Origin: Patescibacteria group bacterium
Lineage (GTDB): Bacteria > Patescibacteriota > Patescibacteriia > Patescibacteriales > GWC2-42-12
Assembly: GCA_018817545.1 (NCBI GenBank)
Contig: JAHITL010000003.1
Span: 1 to 9,865 of the forward strand
Reading direction: 5' to 3'
DNA length: 9,865 bases
Below the pieces are notes generated by a model. The model made no database searches. It was not told the DNA's origin and worked only from the letters and a program-made list of their open reading frames with translations. Both the position numbers and the translations under genes were made by a program. Shown piece after piece: positions 1 through 6,178 of this stretch (the stretch's first letter is position 1; every line of letters starts with the position of its first letter).

Positions 1-4
1 CCTT

Positions 5-1078
5 ATGATTAAAAAATATACAAAAAGTTTTTTGTTAGTTTTAGTTATTGGTCTTATAACCTCTGGTTGTTCAATCAGTTTTGGTACTGAAAGTAATAAA
101 GAGGGGATTGATGGTGGAGTTTTTCGTAGTGTTAATAAGGGTGATACATGGTTGCAACAAACAGCAATTCCTACTGTAAGCGGACAACCAAAAAGTTTTA
201 GCATGATTGATGATAGTTCGTTAGTTATGGATCCTAGTGATAATAAAGCAATCTATTTTGGTAGCGTTGACAATGGGTTGTTTTATAGTTATGATGGCGC
301 TAATACTTGGCGTATAGCAAATAGTTTAGGAAAAATAACAATTAGTAGCGTAGCAGTTGATTCTAAATATAAGTGTACAATTTATGCTACGGTTGCTAAT
401 AAACTTTATAAATCAATTGATTGTAGTCGTAGTTGGACGCAGGTTTATTTTGATAATGATTTGAGCGTTAATATTAGTTCTTTGGCTATTGATAATATTG
501 ATAGTACGATACTTTATATTGGTACTAGTCGAGGTGAAATAATAAGAAGTTCTAATCGTGGTGAAAGTTGGCAAACACTTAATAGATTTGATGATGAGAT
601 AGCTAAAATTATTGTTAGTAAAGCTGAACACAAATTAATTTTTGTGGGCACTAAGAGCAAAGGAATTTTCCGTTCTACTGATGCTGGTAAAACATGGGTT
701 GATTTGACTGATAAATTAAAAGAGTTTGATGGAAATAGCAAATTTCAAGACTTGATTATAGCAGAATCAGATAGAAAGACTCTTTTCTTAGTTACTCGTT
801 ATGGTTTATTAAAATCTGATGATAACGGAAATAGTTGGAAAAAAATAGAATTAATAACTCCAGAGAGTGAGGCATCAATTAATTCAGTAGCTGTTAGTCC
901 AAAGAATTTAGAAGAAATTTATTATGTAACGAACACTACTTTTTATCGGTCAGCTGATGGCGGAAAAAATTGGACTACTAAAAAATTACCAACTAGTCGC
1001 GCTGGCTGGAAATTATTAATTGATCCAAAAGATGAAAATCTTATTTATTTAGCAGTGAAAAAGATAGTTAAAAAGTAA
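5..1078 (+). CDS. Secreted lipoprotein with Asp-box/BNR beta-propeller repeats (Ycf48/sortilin-like)
   Basis: A 357-residue exported protein. The first 21 residues form a signal peptide (basic MIKK, then a hydrophobic stretch) ending in a lipobox-like TSGC, so Cys22 is the likely lipid-anchored residue; Thr at -3 is less usual than Leu. The rest carries seven Asp-box motifs of the S-x-D/N-x-G-x-x-W type, at about residues 42-49, 95-102, 137-144, 182-189, 224-231, 271-278 and 316-323 (for example SVNKGDTW, STDAGKTW, SADGGKNW). Seven regularly spaced motifs are enough for a complete beta-propeller. Related proteins include the photosystem II assembly factor Ycf48 and sortilin/VPS10-type propellers, but the fold does not define a substrate, and in a non-photosynthetic cell the role is unknown. 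Expected location is the outer face of the cytoplasmic membrane. The ATG is four bases from the window edge, so no upstream signal or promoter can be judged. The third motif (SIDCSRSW) lacks the usual Gly. Confidence 0.85.
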   Translation: MIKKYTKSFLLVLVIGLITSGCSISFGTESNKEGIDGGVFRSVNKGDTWLQQTAIPTVSGQPKSFSMIDDSSLVMDPSDNKAIYFGSVDNGLFYSYDGANTWRIANSLGKITISSVAVDSKYKCTIYATVANKLYKSIDCSRSWTQVYFDNDLSVNISSLAIDNIDSTILYIGTSRGEIIRSSNRGESWQTLNRFDDEIAKIIVSKAEHKLIFVGTKSKGIFRSTDAGKTWVDLTDKLKEFDGNSKFQDLIIAESDRKTLFLVTRYGLLKSDDNGNSWKKIELITPESEASINSVAVSPKNLEEIYYVTNTTFYRSADGGKNWTTKKLPTSRAGWKLLIDPKDENLIYLAVKKIVKK

Positions 1079-1154
1079 GATAAGTAAGATAAATAAGAGA
1101 AATAAGATAAGTAAGATAAGTAAGATAAGTAAGAAAAGTAAGATAAATAAGAAA
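1076..1154. repeat. 9-bp minisatellite overlapping the lipoprotein stop codon
   Basis: Eight tandem copies of a 9-bp unit (TAAGATAAG and variants) run from 1076 to 1147, with a partial ninth to 1154. The first copy begins exactly on the TAA stop codon of the lipoprotein gene. Copies differ by single changes (TAAGATAAA, TAAGAGAAA, TAAGAAAAG). Because the period is a multiple of three, stop codons recur in two of the three forward frames. No function is evident. Confidence 0.9.
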
Positions 1155-1159
1155 TTCAA

Positions 1160-1199
1160 ACTCATAAACTCATAAACTCATAAATTAATAAATTAAAAA
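1160..1199. repeat. 8-bp tandem repeat upstream of frr
   Basis: Three perfect copies of ACTCATAA (1160-1183) are followed by two degenerate copies, ATTAATAA and ATTAAAAA, to 1199. The array ends four bases before the frr start codon, so it occupies the position where a ribosome-binding site would normally be, and none is visible there. Confidence 0.85.
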
Positions 1200-1203
1200 T
1201 TAT

Positions 1204-1758
1204 ATGAATAAATACATTCAAGGTAAACAAGAAGATTTTGTTAAAGTAATGGATTTTTTTAAAAAAGATATTTCTAGTTTGCGAACTGGGCGCGCTAACC
1301 CAGCTATGTTAGACGGTATTCAAGTGGAAGCTTATGGCACAAGAACATTATTGGCTGGCGTAGCAAGTATTAATGTTCCCGATGCTAGAAGTTTGGTAAT
1401 TACTGCTTGGGATAAAAATGTCACAAAAGACATTGAAAAGGCCTTGGTTGTTGCTAATTTAGGATTAAATATTGTTAATGAAGGTGATAAAATTAGAGCA
1501 ATGATTTCGCCATTAACCGAAGAAAACAGGCGAGGGTTAGTAAAAAGACTTAACGAAAAAATGGAAGAAGCAAGAATTTCTTTGCGTCAAGTAAGAGATG
1601 AAATTAAAGAAGAAATAGAAGAAGTATTTAAAAATAAAGAAATTAGCGAAGATGATAAATTTAGATTTATAAAAGAATTAGATGAAATAATTAATGATCG
1701 TAATAATGAGGTTAAAGAGATCAGAGACAAGAAAGAAGAGGAAATAATGACAATATAG
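1204..1758 (+). CDS. frr: Ribosome recycling factor (RRF)
   Basis: At 184 residues this matches the usual length of about 185. RRF works with EF-G in the cytoplasm to split post-termination ribosomes. The N-terminal helix carries the family signature SLRTGRANP (residues 25-33). The beta domain follows (about 33-105), then the hinge with LTEENRR (104-110), then the long charged C-terminal helices with RQVRDE near 128-133. The start gives the standard N-terminus, with KQEDFVKVMDFFKKDISSLRTGRA aligning well to the family pattern. No Shine-Dalgarno sequence precedes the ATG; the upstream bases are pure A/T repeat. In many bacteria frr sits in an rpsB-tsf-pyrH-frr-uppS-cdsA-dxr-rseP cluster. Here the lipoprotein is upstream and the protease directly downstream, so intermediate genes are missing. 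Identification is firm. Confidence 0.97.
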   Translation: MNKYIQGKQEDFVKVMDFFKKDISSLRTGRANPAMLDGIQVEAYGTRTLLAGVASINVPDARSLVITAWDKNVTKDIEKALVVANLGLNIVNEGDKIRAMISPLTEENRRGLVKRLNEKMEEARISLRQVRDEIKEEIEEVFKNKEISEDDKFRFIKELDEIINDRNNEVKEIRDKKEEEIMTI

Positions 1759-1770
1759 AGAAAGTTACTT

Positions 1771-1932
1771 TAAAAATTTTTAATTTTATAATTTTTAATT
1801 TTTAAATAATACTCTAATTTTAAATATAAAAATATTTGTTTGTGTAATTTAATTATCTCTTGAAATTTATATTAAAAATTTAAATATTTTGATATTATTT
1901 AAAAATTAAAAATTAAAAAATTAAAAATTTTA
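1771..1932. repeat. 162-bp element with 41-bp inverted terminal arms between frr and rseP
   Basis: The left arm (1771-1811) and the reverse complement of the right arm (1893-1932) match over 40-41 bases with one substitution and one single-base indel. Both arms are runs of an AATTTTT/AAAAATT-type 7-mer and both end in TTTAAATAATA on the inner side. The 81-bp core (1812-1892) is AT-rich and has no ORF. The right arm ends at 1932, four bases before the protease ATG at 1937. It could be a long terminator-like hairpin, a MITE-like remnant, or two minisatellites that arose in opposite orientation. There is no obvious target-site duplication. Confidence 0.8.
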
Positions 1933-1936
1933 ACCC

Positions 1937-3124
1937 ATGTTATTAACAATTATTATTTTCATTTTAGTTTTATCAGTCTTGGTTTTTGTTCATGAACTAG
2001 GGCATTTTGTTGTTGCTAAAAAATTTAAAGTTAAAGTTGAAGAGTTTGGAATTGGTTTTTCGCCGAGAATTTTTGGTTGGCAAATATGGAAAGAGCCAGA
2101 AACAGCAATAAAAAAATGGCGGATAATTAGAGGTAATAGAGAAATAACTGAAGAAGATCAAAAGTTTGGTACAGTTTATTCGTTAAATTGGTTGCCATTG
2201 GGAGGTTTTGTAAAAATAAAAGGAGAAAATGGAGAAGAGCAGGAAGATAAGGATAGTTTTGCTTCACATCCAATTTGGCAAAGATTTTTAATACTTTCGG
2301 CAGGCGTTTTTATGAATGGTGTTTTGGCTATGATATTGATTATCATTGGTTTTATGATAGGAATGCCTCAGACTACTGGGGATGTTGGTCCATCAGCGCA
2401 GATATCTGAGCATAAGATACAAATTGTCAATGTATTTAAAGATTCTCCTGCATCCAAAGCTGAATTGAAAGTTGGTGATGTGATAATGAGTATTGATGAT
2501 CAGCAATTTAATAATTATAGCGGTTTACAAAAATATGTTGCCGAACATTCTGGACAAAAATTAAATTATAAAATAAAGCGTGGCGGTACAGAAATTATTA
2601 GTCAAATTACGCCAGAGATTAGACAAGAAACTGGCAAAGGTGGTGTTGGTGTAGCAATTTCTGAAACAGGTATAGTTAAATATCCTTGGCATATAGCAAT
2701 TTGGCAAGGAATTAAAACGACTTTTATTTTAATTTGGATAATTCTCGTTGCTTTTTTCGAACTTTTTAAGGGTTTAATTTTGGGTCATGGTTTAAGTGCT
2801 GAAATGGCCGGACCCGTTGGTATAGCTGCTTTAACTGGAGAAGTAGCACGAATGGGTTTTGTTTATCTTATGCAGTTTACTGCTTTATTGTCTATTAATT
2901 TAGCAATTTTAAATTTTTTACCTTTTCCAGCGCTTGATGGTGGTAGAATTTTATTTTTAATTATTGAAAAAATAAAAGGATCTCCTGTTAAAAAAGAATT
3001 AGAAAATGCTACTCATAGCATCGGCTTTCTTTTATTAATGCTTTTGGTTGTAGCAGTGACTTGTAAAGATGTCGCTAGATTTGGCAATGTTTTTAAAATG
3101 ATTTGGGAAAAAATAGTTGGGTAA
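1937..3124 (+). CDS. rseP: RseP-like site-2 membrane metalloprotease (M50 family, PDZ domain)
   Basis: A 395-residue intramembrane zinc protease that cleaves membrane-spanning substrates such as anti-sigma factors or signal-peptide remnants; the substrate here is unknown. The first transmembrane helix holds the zinc motif HELGH (residues 19-23). It is followed by the family segment GIGFSPRIFG and, after an insert of about 20-25 residues (near 50-78, rich in K/E), YSLNWLPLGGFVK. A second helix lies at about 115-142, a PDZ domain at about 160-228 (VNVFKDSPASKAELKVGDVI), a third helix near 258-280 and a fourth near 308-330 ending in NFLPFPALDGG, whose Asp334 is the expected third zinc ligand. 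A final hydrophobic segment lies at 362-378. The start puts HELGH at the usual position. No Shine-Dalgarno sequence is present, only the inverted-repeat arm and AACCC. Adjacency to frr echoes the classical cluster. Confidence 0.95.
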   Translation: MLLTIIIFILVLSVLVFVHELGHFVVAKKFKVKVEEFGIGFSPRIFGWQIWKEPETAIKKWRIIRGNREITEEDQKFGTVYSLNWLPLGGFVKIKGENGEEQEDKDSFASHPIWQRFLILSAGVFMNGVLAMILIIIGFMIGMPQTTGDVGPSAQISEHKIQIVNVFKDSPASKAELKVGDVIMSIDDQQFNNYSGLQKYVAEHSGQKLNYKIKRGGTEIISQITPEIRQETGKGGVGVAISETGIVKYPWHIAIWQGIKTTFILIWIILVAFFELFKGLILGHGLSAEMAGPVGIAALTGEVARMGFVYLMQFTALLSINLAILNFLPFPALDGGRILFLIIEKIKGSPVKKELENATHSIGFLLLMLLVVAVTCKDVARFGNVFKMIWEKIVG

Positions 3125-3135
3125 AACGTAGTAAC

Positions 3136-3172
3136 GGGCCTGTCTTCAAATACGGTATTCGGTGACAGACCC
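3136..3172. repeat. REP-like hairpin after rseP
   Basis: GGGCCTGTC (3136-3144) pairs with GACAGACCC (3164-3172) with a single mismatch; an inner AATA/TATT pairing closes on CGG. The right half, TTCGGTGACAGACCCT, recurs in diverged form at 6005-6016 and 6787-6801. Only a short TTT follows on the + strand, so it is a weak terminator at best. The form resembles palindromic repeats mobilised by REP-associated tyrosine transposases, but no such transposase is in the window. Confidence 0.6.
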
Positions 3173-3177
3173 TTTAT

Positions 3178-3197
3178 GGTAATTTTTCTAAATTACC
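3178..3197. other. Perfect 8-bp-stem hairpin downstream of rseP
   Basis: GGTAATTT (3178-3185) and AAATTACC (3190-3197) are perfectly complementary around a TTCT loop. The hairpin lies five bases after the preceding REP-like hairpin. It is followed by AACCTAAT rather than a T-run, so it is not a typical intrinsic terminator in either direction. It may be part of a composite palindromic element. Confidence 0.55.
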
Positions 3198-3226
3198 AAC
3201 CTAATCTTCTACCAGTGCCTAAAATT

Positions 3227-3253
3227 AAATTAAACTTTAGTAAGTTGACTAAA
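3227..3253. repeat. 27-bp direct repeat, copy 1, with palindromic core, upstream of abiEi-like gene
   Basis: This copy matches 4719-4745 at 26 of 27 positions; the difference is C at 3235 versus T at 4727. The core TTTAGTAAGTTGACTAAA (3236-3253) is an inverted repeat, TTTAGT and ACTAAA separated by six bases, the shape of a dimeric repressor operator. It contains TTGACT (3245-3250), which could act as a -35 box, though no good -10 lies at standard spacing. It ends 25 bases before the first gene of the toxin-antitoxin pair. AbiEi-type antitoxins are known to autorepress, so an operator role is plausible but unproven. Confidence 0.7.
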
Positions 3254-3278
3254 TATTTAGGTATGGCATGCTGTACAT

Positions 3279-3908
3279 ATGAGTACAGAAAAAATAAACG
3301 TAAAATTAAATAATATTCACAATAAATCGCAAAGATTCGCTGAAATTGCTAAATTGGGCGAAGTTATTTTTCATACAAAAGATTTGGCTAATTTGTGGCA
3401 GATAAAAAATACAAATACTTTACACACGACGCTCAAAAGATATACAAAAGCAGGTCTTTTGTTTAGAATTTACAAAGGATTTTATTCTATAAAACCGATT
3501 GATAATTTAGATCCTTTATTGTTAGGGTCCAAAGCATTGCATGAATTTTGTTATATTACCACTGAGACTGTTTTGCAAAATGAAGGGATAATTTTGCAAT
3601 CAAGCAATAAGATTACTTTTGTAAGTTCAAAGTCTAAAAAATTTTCAATTGGAAAGCACAATTATTATTCAAGAAAATTAGTTGATAAATATTTATACAA
3701 TCCAATTGGTGTACATTTTGTTAATGGAATAAAAATTGCGACTTTAAGTAGGGCTATTGCTGATATGTTGTATTTTAATTCAAATGCTTATTTTGATGCT
3801 GAAAAATTTATAAATTGGAAAGAAGTTAAAAAAATACAGGAGGCAGTTGGTTATCCTCTTATTTTAAAATGTTATGATTTTACCAAATCCAAAAGACGCA
3901 AAGCATAA
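3279..3908 (+). CDS. AbiEi-like antitoxin (type IV toxin-antitoxin), winged-helix N-terminus
   Basis: A 209-residue protein. Residues about 20-72 look like the AbiEi-type winged helix: AEIAKLGEVIFHTKDLANL is the helix-turn-helix part, TLHTTLKRYTKAGLLFRIYKGFYSI the recognition helix and wing. A second domain (about 80-165) has the pattern seen in AbiEi antitoxins: LGSKALHEFCYITTETVL, then a beta-rich stretch, then GIKIATLSRAIADMLYF. Antitoxins of this family repress their own promoter through the N-terminal domain and block the partner nucleotidyltransferase. The 27-bp palindromic repeat just upstream is the natural operator candidate. The start has no Shine-Dalgarno sequence. The C-terminus (KSKRRKA) overlaps the next gene by 35 bp, which indicates co-transcription and probably coupled translation. 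The assignment rests on sequence pattern and on the neighbour being a typical AbiEii-like protein. Confidence 0.85.
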   Translation: MSTEKINVKLNNIHNKSQRFAEIAKLGEVIFHTKDLANLWQIKNTNTLHTTLKRYTKAGLLFRIYKGFYSIKPIDNLDPLLLGSKALHEFCYITTETVLQNEGIILQSSNKITFVSSKSKKFSIGKHNYYSRKLVDKYLYNPIGVHFVNGIKIATLSRAIADMLYFNSNAYFDAEKFINWKEVKKIQEAVGYPLILKCYDFTKSKRRKA

Positions 3909-4614
3909 GGCGTGGCTTTATCGGTTACTAATTGGAATATATGACAATCCAGTTTTGTCTTCCTCTCTTTATTTTAAAGGCGGAACTTGTGCGGCTATGT
4001 GTGGTTTTTTAGATCGATTTTCAATTGATTTAGATTTTGATTTTGTTGCTCAAAAAAACGAAGAAGAAATAATAAAAAAAAATTTAGAAAAAGTTTTTAA
4101 AAATTTGGGATTAGAAATTAAAGAAAAAAGTCAACGAGTGCCACAATATTTTTTAAAATATCCTGCAGATAAAAATGAAAGAAACATAATAAAAATAGAT
4201 GTTGCTATACCTCCTCTAAAATCTAATAAGTATGAGTTGGTGAAAATGGCTGAAATTGATCGGATAATAATGTGTCAGACAATTGAAACAATGTTTGCTA
4301 ATAAATTAGTAGCGCTTATTGATCGTTATGAAAAAAATAATTCTATTGCAGGAAGGGATATTTATGATATTCATTATTTCTTTTTTCAAGGATTTAGATA
4401 TAATGAAAAGGTTATAGAGGAAAGAAGAAAAAAATCTCTTGCAATTTTTTTTAAGGAGATTATAGAATTTATTGAAAAAAATATTGATGAAACCATTATT
4501 AATCAAGACATAAATATGCTTCTTTCTTATGATAAATTTAATAAAATTAGAAAAGTTTTAAAAAGCGAAACATTAATGTTTTTAAGAGATGAAGAGAGGA
4601 GATTAAGGGAATAA
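3874..4614 (+). CDS. AbiEii/AbiGii-family nucleotidyltransferase toxin
   Basis: A 246-residue member of the DUF1814 nucleotidyltransferase family, the toxin half of AbiE-type systems. The polymerase-beta-like core is clear: YFKGGT (residues 33-38), then RFSIDLDF (48-55) with the metal-binding pair Asp52/Asp54, and KIDVA with Asp109 as the likely third acidic residue. Downstream are the family blocks ANKLVALIDR (142-151) and GRDIYDIHYF (160-169). Family members transfer nucleotides to target RNAs (tRNA in the case of related MenT toxins); the target here is unknown. All key residues are present, so an active enzyme is expected. A glycine-poor segment, CAAMCGFLD, replaces the usual residues after GGT. 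The start is inside the antitoxin gene with no good Shine-Dalgarno sequence at proper distance; AGGAGG at 3839-3844 is about 30 bases upstream and lies within the antitoxin coding sequence. Confidence 0.92.
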   Translation: MILPNPKDAKHKAWLYRLLIGIYDNPVLSSSLYFKGGTCAAMCGFLDRFSIDLDFDFVAQKNEEEIIKKNLEKVFKNLGLEIKEKSQRVPQYFLKYPADKNERNIIKIDVAIPPLKSNKYELVKMAEIDRIIMCQTIETMFANKLVALIDRYEKNNSIAGRDIYDIHYFFFQGFRYNEKVIEERRKKSLAIFFKEIIEFIEKNIDETIINQDINMLLSYDKFNKIRKVLKSETLMFLRDEERRLRE

Positions 4615-4718
4615 AAATAATATTTCAATGATTTTTGTTGGAAAAAGTATTTTAGATTATCGTTTAAAAGATATTAAAAATTTAAATTTGCCTTTTTATT
4701 TTTTAGAATAAATAATTT

Positions 4719-4745
4719 AAATTAAATTTTAGTAAGTTGACTAAA
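4719..4745. repeat. 27-bp direct repeat, copy 2, upstream of AAA ATPase gene
   Basis: Second copy of the repeat at 3227-3253, in the same orientation, 1,492 bp away, with one substitution. The palindromic core TTTAGTAAGTTGACTAAA is identical and lies at 4728-4745. A consensus promoter starts 13 bases further on, so a protein bound here could affect ATPase transcription. The two copies bracket the toxin-antitoxin pair. Confidence 0.75.
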
Positions 4746-4758
4746 ATATAAAATCCTA

Positions 4759-4788
4759 TTGACAATATGGTATTACTAAAGTTATAAT
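4759..4788 (+). promoter_or_regulatory. Consensus sigma70-type promoter of the AAA ATPase gene
   Basis: TTGACA (4759-4764) and TATAAT (4783-4788) are both perfect consensus hexamers separated by 18 bp. Transcription would begin near 4795, giving a leader of about 24 bases before the ATG at 4819. It is the strongest promoter match seen in the window. The leader has no Shine-Dalgarno sequence. Confidence 0.85.
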
Positions 4789-4818
4789 GTATATGTATTT
4801 TAGCAATAACTTAAAAAC

Positions 4819-5997
4819 ATGATATATCAGCGAAAAATCTACAAAAAAATCAAAAAATATGTTGGCGTAAAACAAGTGATTGTTATCACCGGTATGCGTC
4901 GAGTTGGTAAAACTACTATCCTAAAACAGCTTTTGTCTGAAGTAAAATCCGAGAATAAAGCTTATTTTGATTTAGAAAAACTATCAGATCGAGATGTTTT
5001 TGATCAGAAAAATTATGATAATATTTTGCTTGATTTTGAAGGAAAAGGAATAGATATAAAAAAGAAAATCTATCTTGCTATCGATGAGATTCAATTCCTA
5101 CCCAATATTACCAGTGTTATAAAATATCTTTATGATCACTATAATATAAAATTCTTTGTAACTGGCTCCAGTTCTTATTATCTCAAAAATCTTTTTACTC
5201 AATCTTTGGCTGGTAGAAAGATCGTATTTGAAATGTTTCCATTGGATTTTGGAGAGTTTTTAATTTTCAAAGAAATCTTTTATAAAGAAAAGAACCCTTT
5301 TATGGGTAAATTCTCCGAATTTGAATATGAGAGACTAAAATTTTATTATGAAGAGTTTATTAATTTTGGCGGATTTCCAGAAATTGTTTTGATAAAAAAA
5401 GAAGAGTTAAAAAAAGAATTACTAAATGATATCATTAGTTCTTATGTAAATATTGATATAAAAGCACTTTCTGATTTCCGGAAAGATAAAGAAATATATA
5501 GTTTGATAAAAATGCTGGCTTCCCGAGTTGGTACTCGTCTTGATTATAACAAACTATCTAGTTTAATCGGTCTATCTCGCCATACCGTAGAAGAATATAT
5601 AGATTTTTTCGAAAAAACTTATTTGATTTATAGAGTACCTGTTTATACCAACAATACAGATCGCGAGATAGTGAAGGCAAAAAAAGTTTATTTTTGTGAT
5701 AATGGGCTATTAGATATTCTAGCGGAAAATAACAGCGGATCAAAGTTTGAAAATGCATTTTTTAACCAGATTCGCCATATTGGAGATGTTCGCTATTATG
5801 CTTTGAAGGACGGAAGCGAAATTGATTTTATTTTAGATAAAAAAATAGCTCTAGAATTAAAAGAATCACCAACTAAAAACGATCTAAGTGATTTAATGAG
5901 GTTATCTAAAATAGCTGGAATAAAAAAATATCATTTGGTTGGGAGGAAAAATGTTCCCAAGTTTGATGATTATGTCTGGGGTGGAGATGTAAAATAA
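4819..5997 (+). CDS. AAA ATPase with DUF4143 / nuclease-like C-terminal domain
   Basis: A 392-residue protein of the AAA_14-DUF4143 type, common in bacteria and archaea but of undetermined cellular role. The Walker A motif is GMRRVGKT (residues 25-32) and the Walker B is IYLAIDE (84-90). A sensor-like FFVTGSSSY (112-120) and the family block GRKIVFEMFPLDFGEF (132-147) follow, then a GGFPEIV segment (184-190). A winged-helix-like region (about 225-275) contains YNKLSSLIGLSRHTVEEYIDFFEKTYLIY. The C-terminus (about 305-376) has the family's PD-(D/E)xK-like pattern: Glu311, Asp336 in EIDFIL, and Glu346-x-Lys348 in ALELK, so a nuclease-type fold is likely; activity is inference. The start follows the consensus promoter. 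It is transcribed separately from the toxin-antitoxin pair but shares its upstream 27-bp repeat. Length is normal for the family and no motif appears broken. Confidence 0.92.
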   Translation: MIYQRKIYKKIKKYVGVKQVIVITGMRRVGKTTILKQLLSEVKSENKAYFDLEKLSDRDVFDQKNYDNILLDFEGKGIDIKKKIYLAIDEIQFLPNITSVIKYLYDHYNIKFFVTGSSSYYLKNLFTQSLAGRKIVFEMFPLDFGEFLIFKEIFYKEKNPFMGKFSEFEYERLKFYYEEFINFGGFPEIVLIKKEELKKELLNDIISSYVNIDIKALSDFRKDKEIYSLIKMLASRVGTRLDYNKLSSLIGLSRHTVEEYIDFFEKTYLIYRVPVYTNNTDREIVKAKKVYFCDNGLLDILAENNSGSKFENAFFNQIRHIGDVRYYALKDGSEIDFILDKKIALELKESPTKNDLSDLMRLSKIAGIKKYHLVGRKNVPKFDDYVWGGDVK

Positions 5998-6004
5998 GAA
6001 TATA

Positions 6005-6016
6005 TTCGACAGACCC
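6005..6016. repeat. Diverged copy of the GACAGACCC repeat
   Basis: TTCGACAGACCC lies just after the ATPase stop codon. It corresponds to the right half of the 3136-3172 hairpin (TTCGGTGACAGACCC), with GT deleted. It lacks an adjacent left half, so it looks like a remnant. Confidence 0.45.
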
Positions 6017-6023
6017 AAAAAAT

Positions 6024-6052
6024 TTGACAGAATGTTTTGTGTTTGTTATCTT
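6024..6052 (+). promoter_or_regulatory. Candidate promoter for the T-box transcript
   Basis: TTGACA (6024-6029) is followed after 17 bp by TATCTT (6047-6052), which matches the -10 consensus at four of six positions. It would start transcription near 6059 and give a leader of about 380 bases before the small gene. It is the best promoter match between the ATPase gene and the T-box. However, a strong hairpin at 6091-6134 lies downstream and would then sit inside the leader, which makes the assignment uncertain. Confidence 0.45.
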
Positions 6053-6090
6053 AAGAATAAGAATGGTTTTTTAAAAATTACAAAATCTTT

Positions 6091-6134
6091 AAATTAGATC
6101 CTCTGATTTTTTATCAGAGGGTTGGGTCTAATTT
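6091..6134 (+). terminator. Long hairpin after the ATPase gene (possible terminator)
   Basis: AAATTAGATCC (6091-6101) pairs fully with GGGTCTAATTT (6124-6134), allowing one G-U pair. Above it TCTGAT (6102-6107) pairs with ATCAGA (6113-6118) over a T5 loop, leaving a five-base GGGTT bulge on the 3' side. The following bases, CTTTTC, are pyrimidine-rich but not a clean T-run. It may end the ATPase transcript or belong to the T-box leader. Confidence 0.5.
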
Positions 6135-6178
6135 CTTTTCAAATTGAAATTTATTTTTAAATTTATTTTTGAAAAAAG

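Noticed and set aside
413..741. Two reverse-strand ORFs inside the lipoprotein gene
   Set aside because: They lie wholly opposite a well-supported repeat protein and have no motif or start signal of their own.
1076..1199. Possible CRISPR array or iterons
   Set aside because: Units are 8-9 bp directly abutting with no spacers; this is a minisatellite.
3245..3273. Promoter for the antitoxin gene with TTGACT as -35
   Set aside because: No acceptable -10 hexamer lies 16-18 bp downstream, so a promoter is likely in this gap but its position is not shown.
4628..4711. 27-residue ORF (starts MIFVGKSILDYR) after the toxin gene
   Set aside because: No ribosome-binding site, promoter or recognisable motif; could be a gene remnant but cannot be supported.
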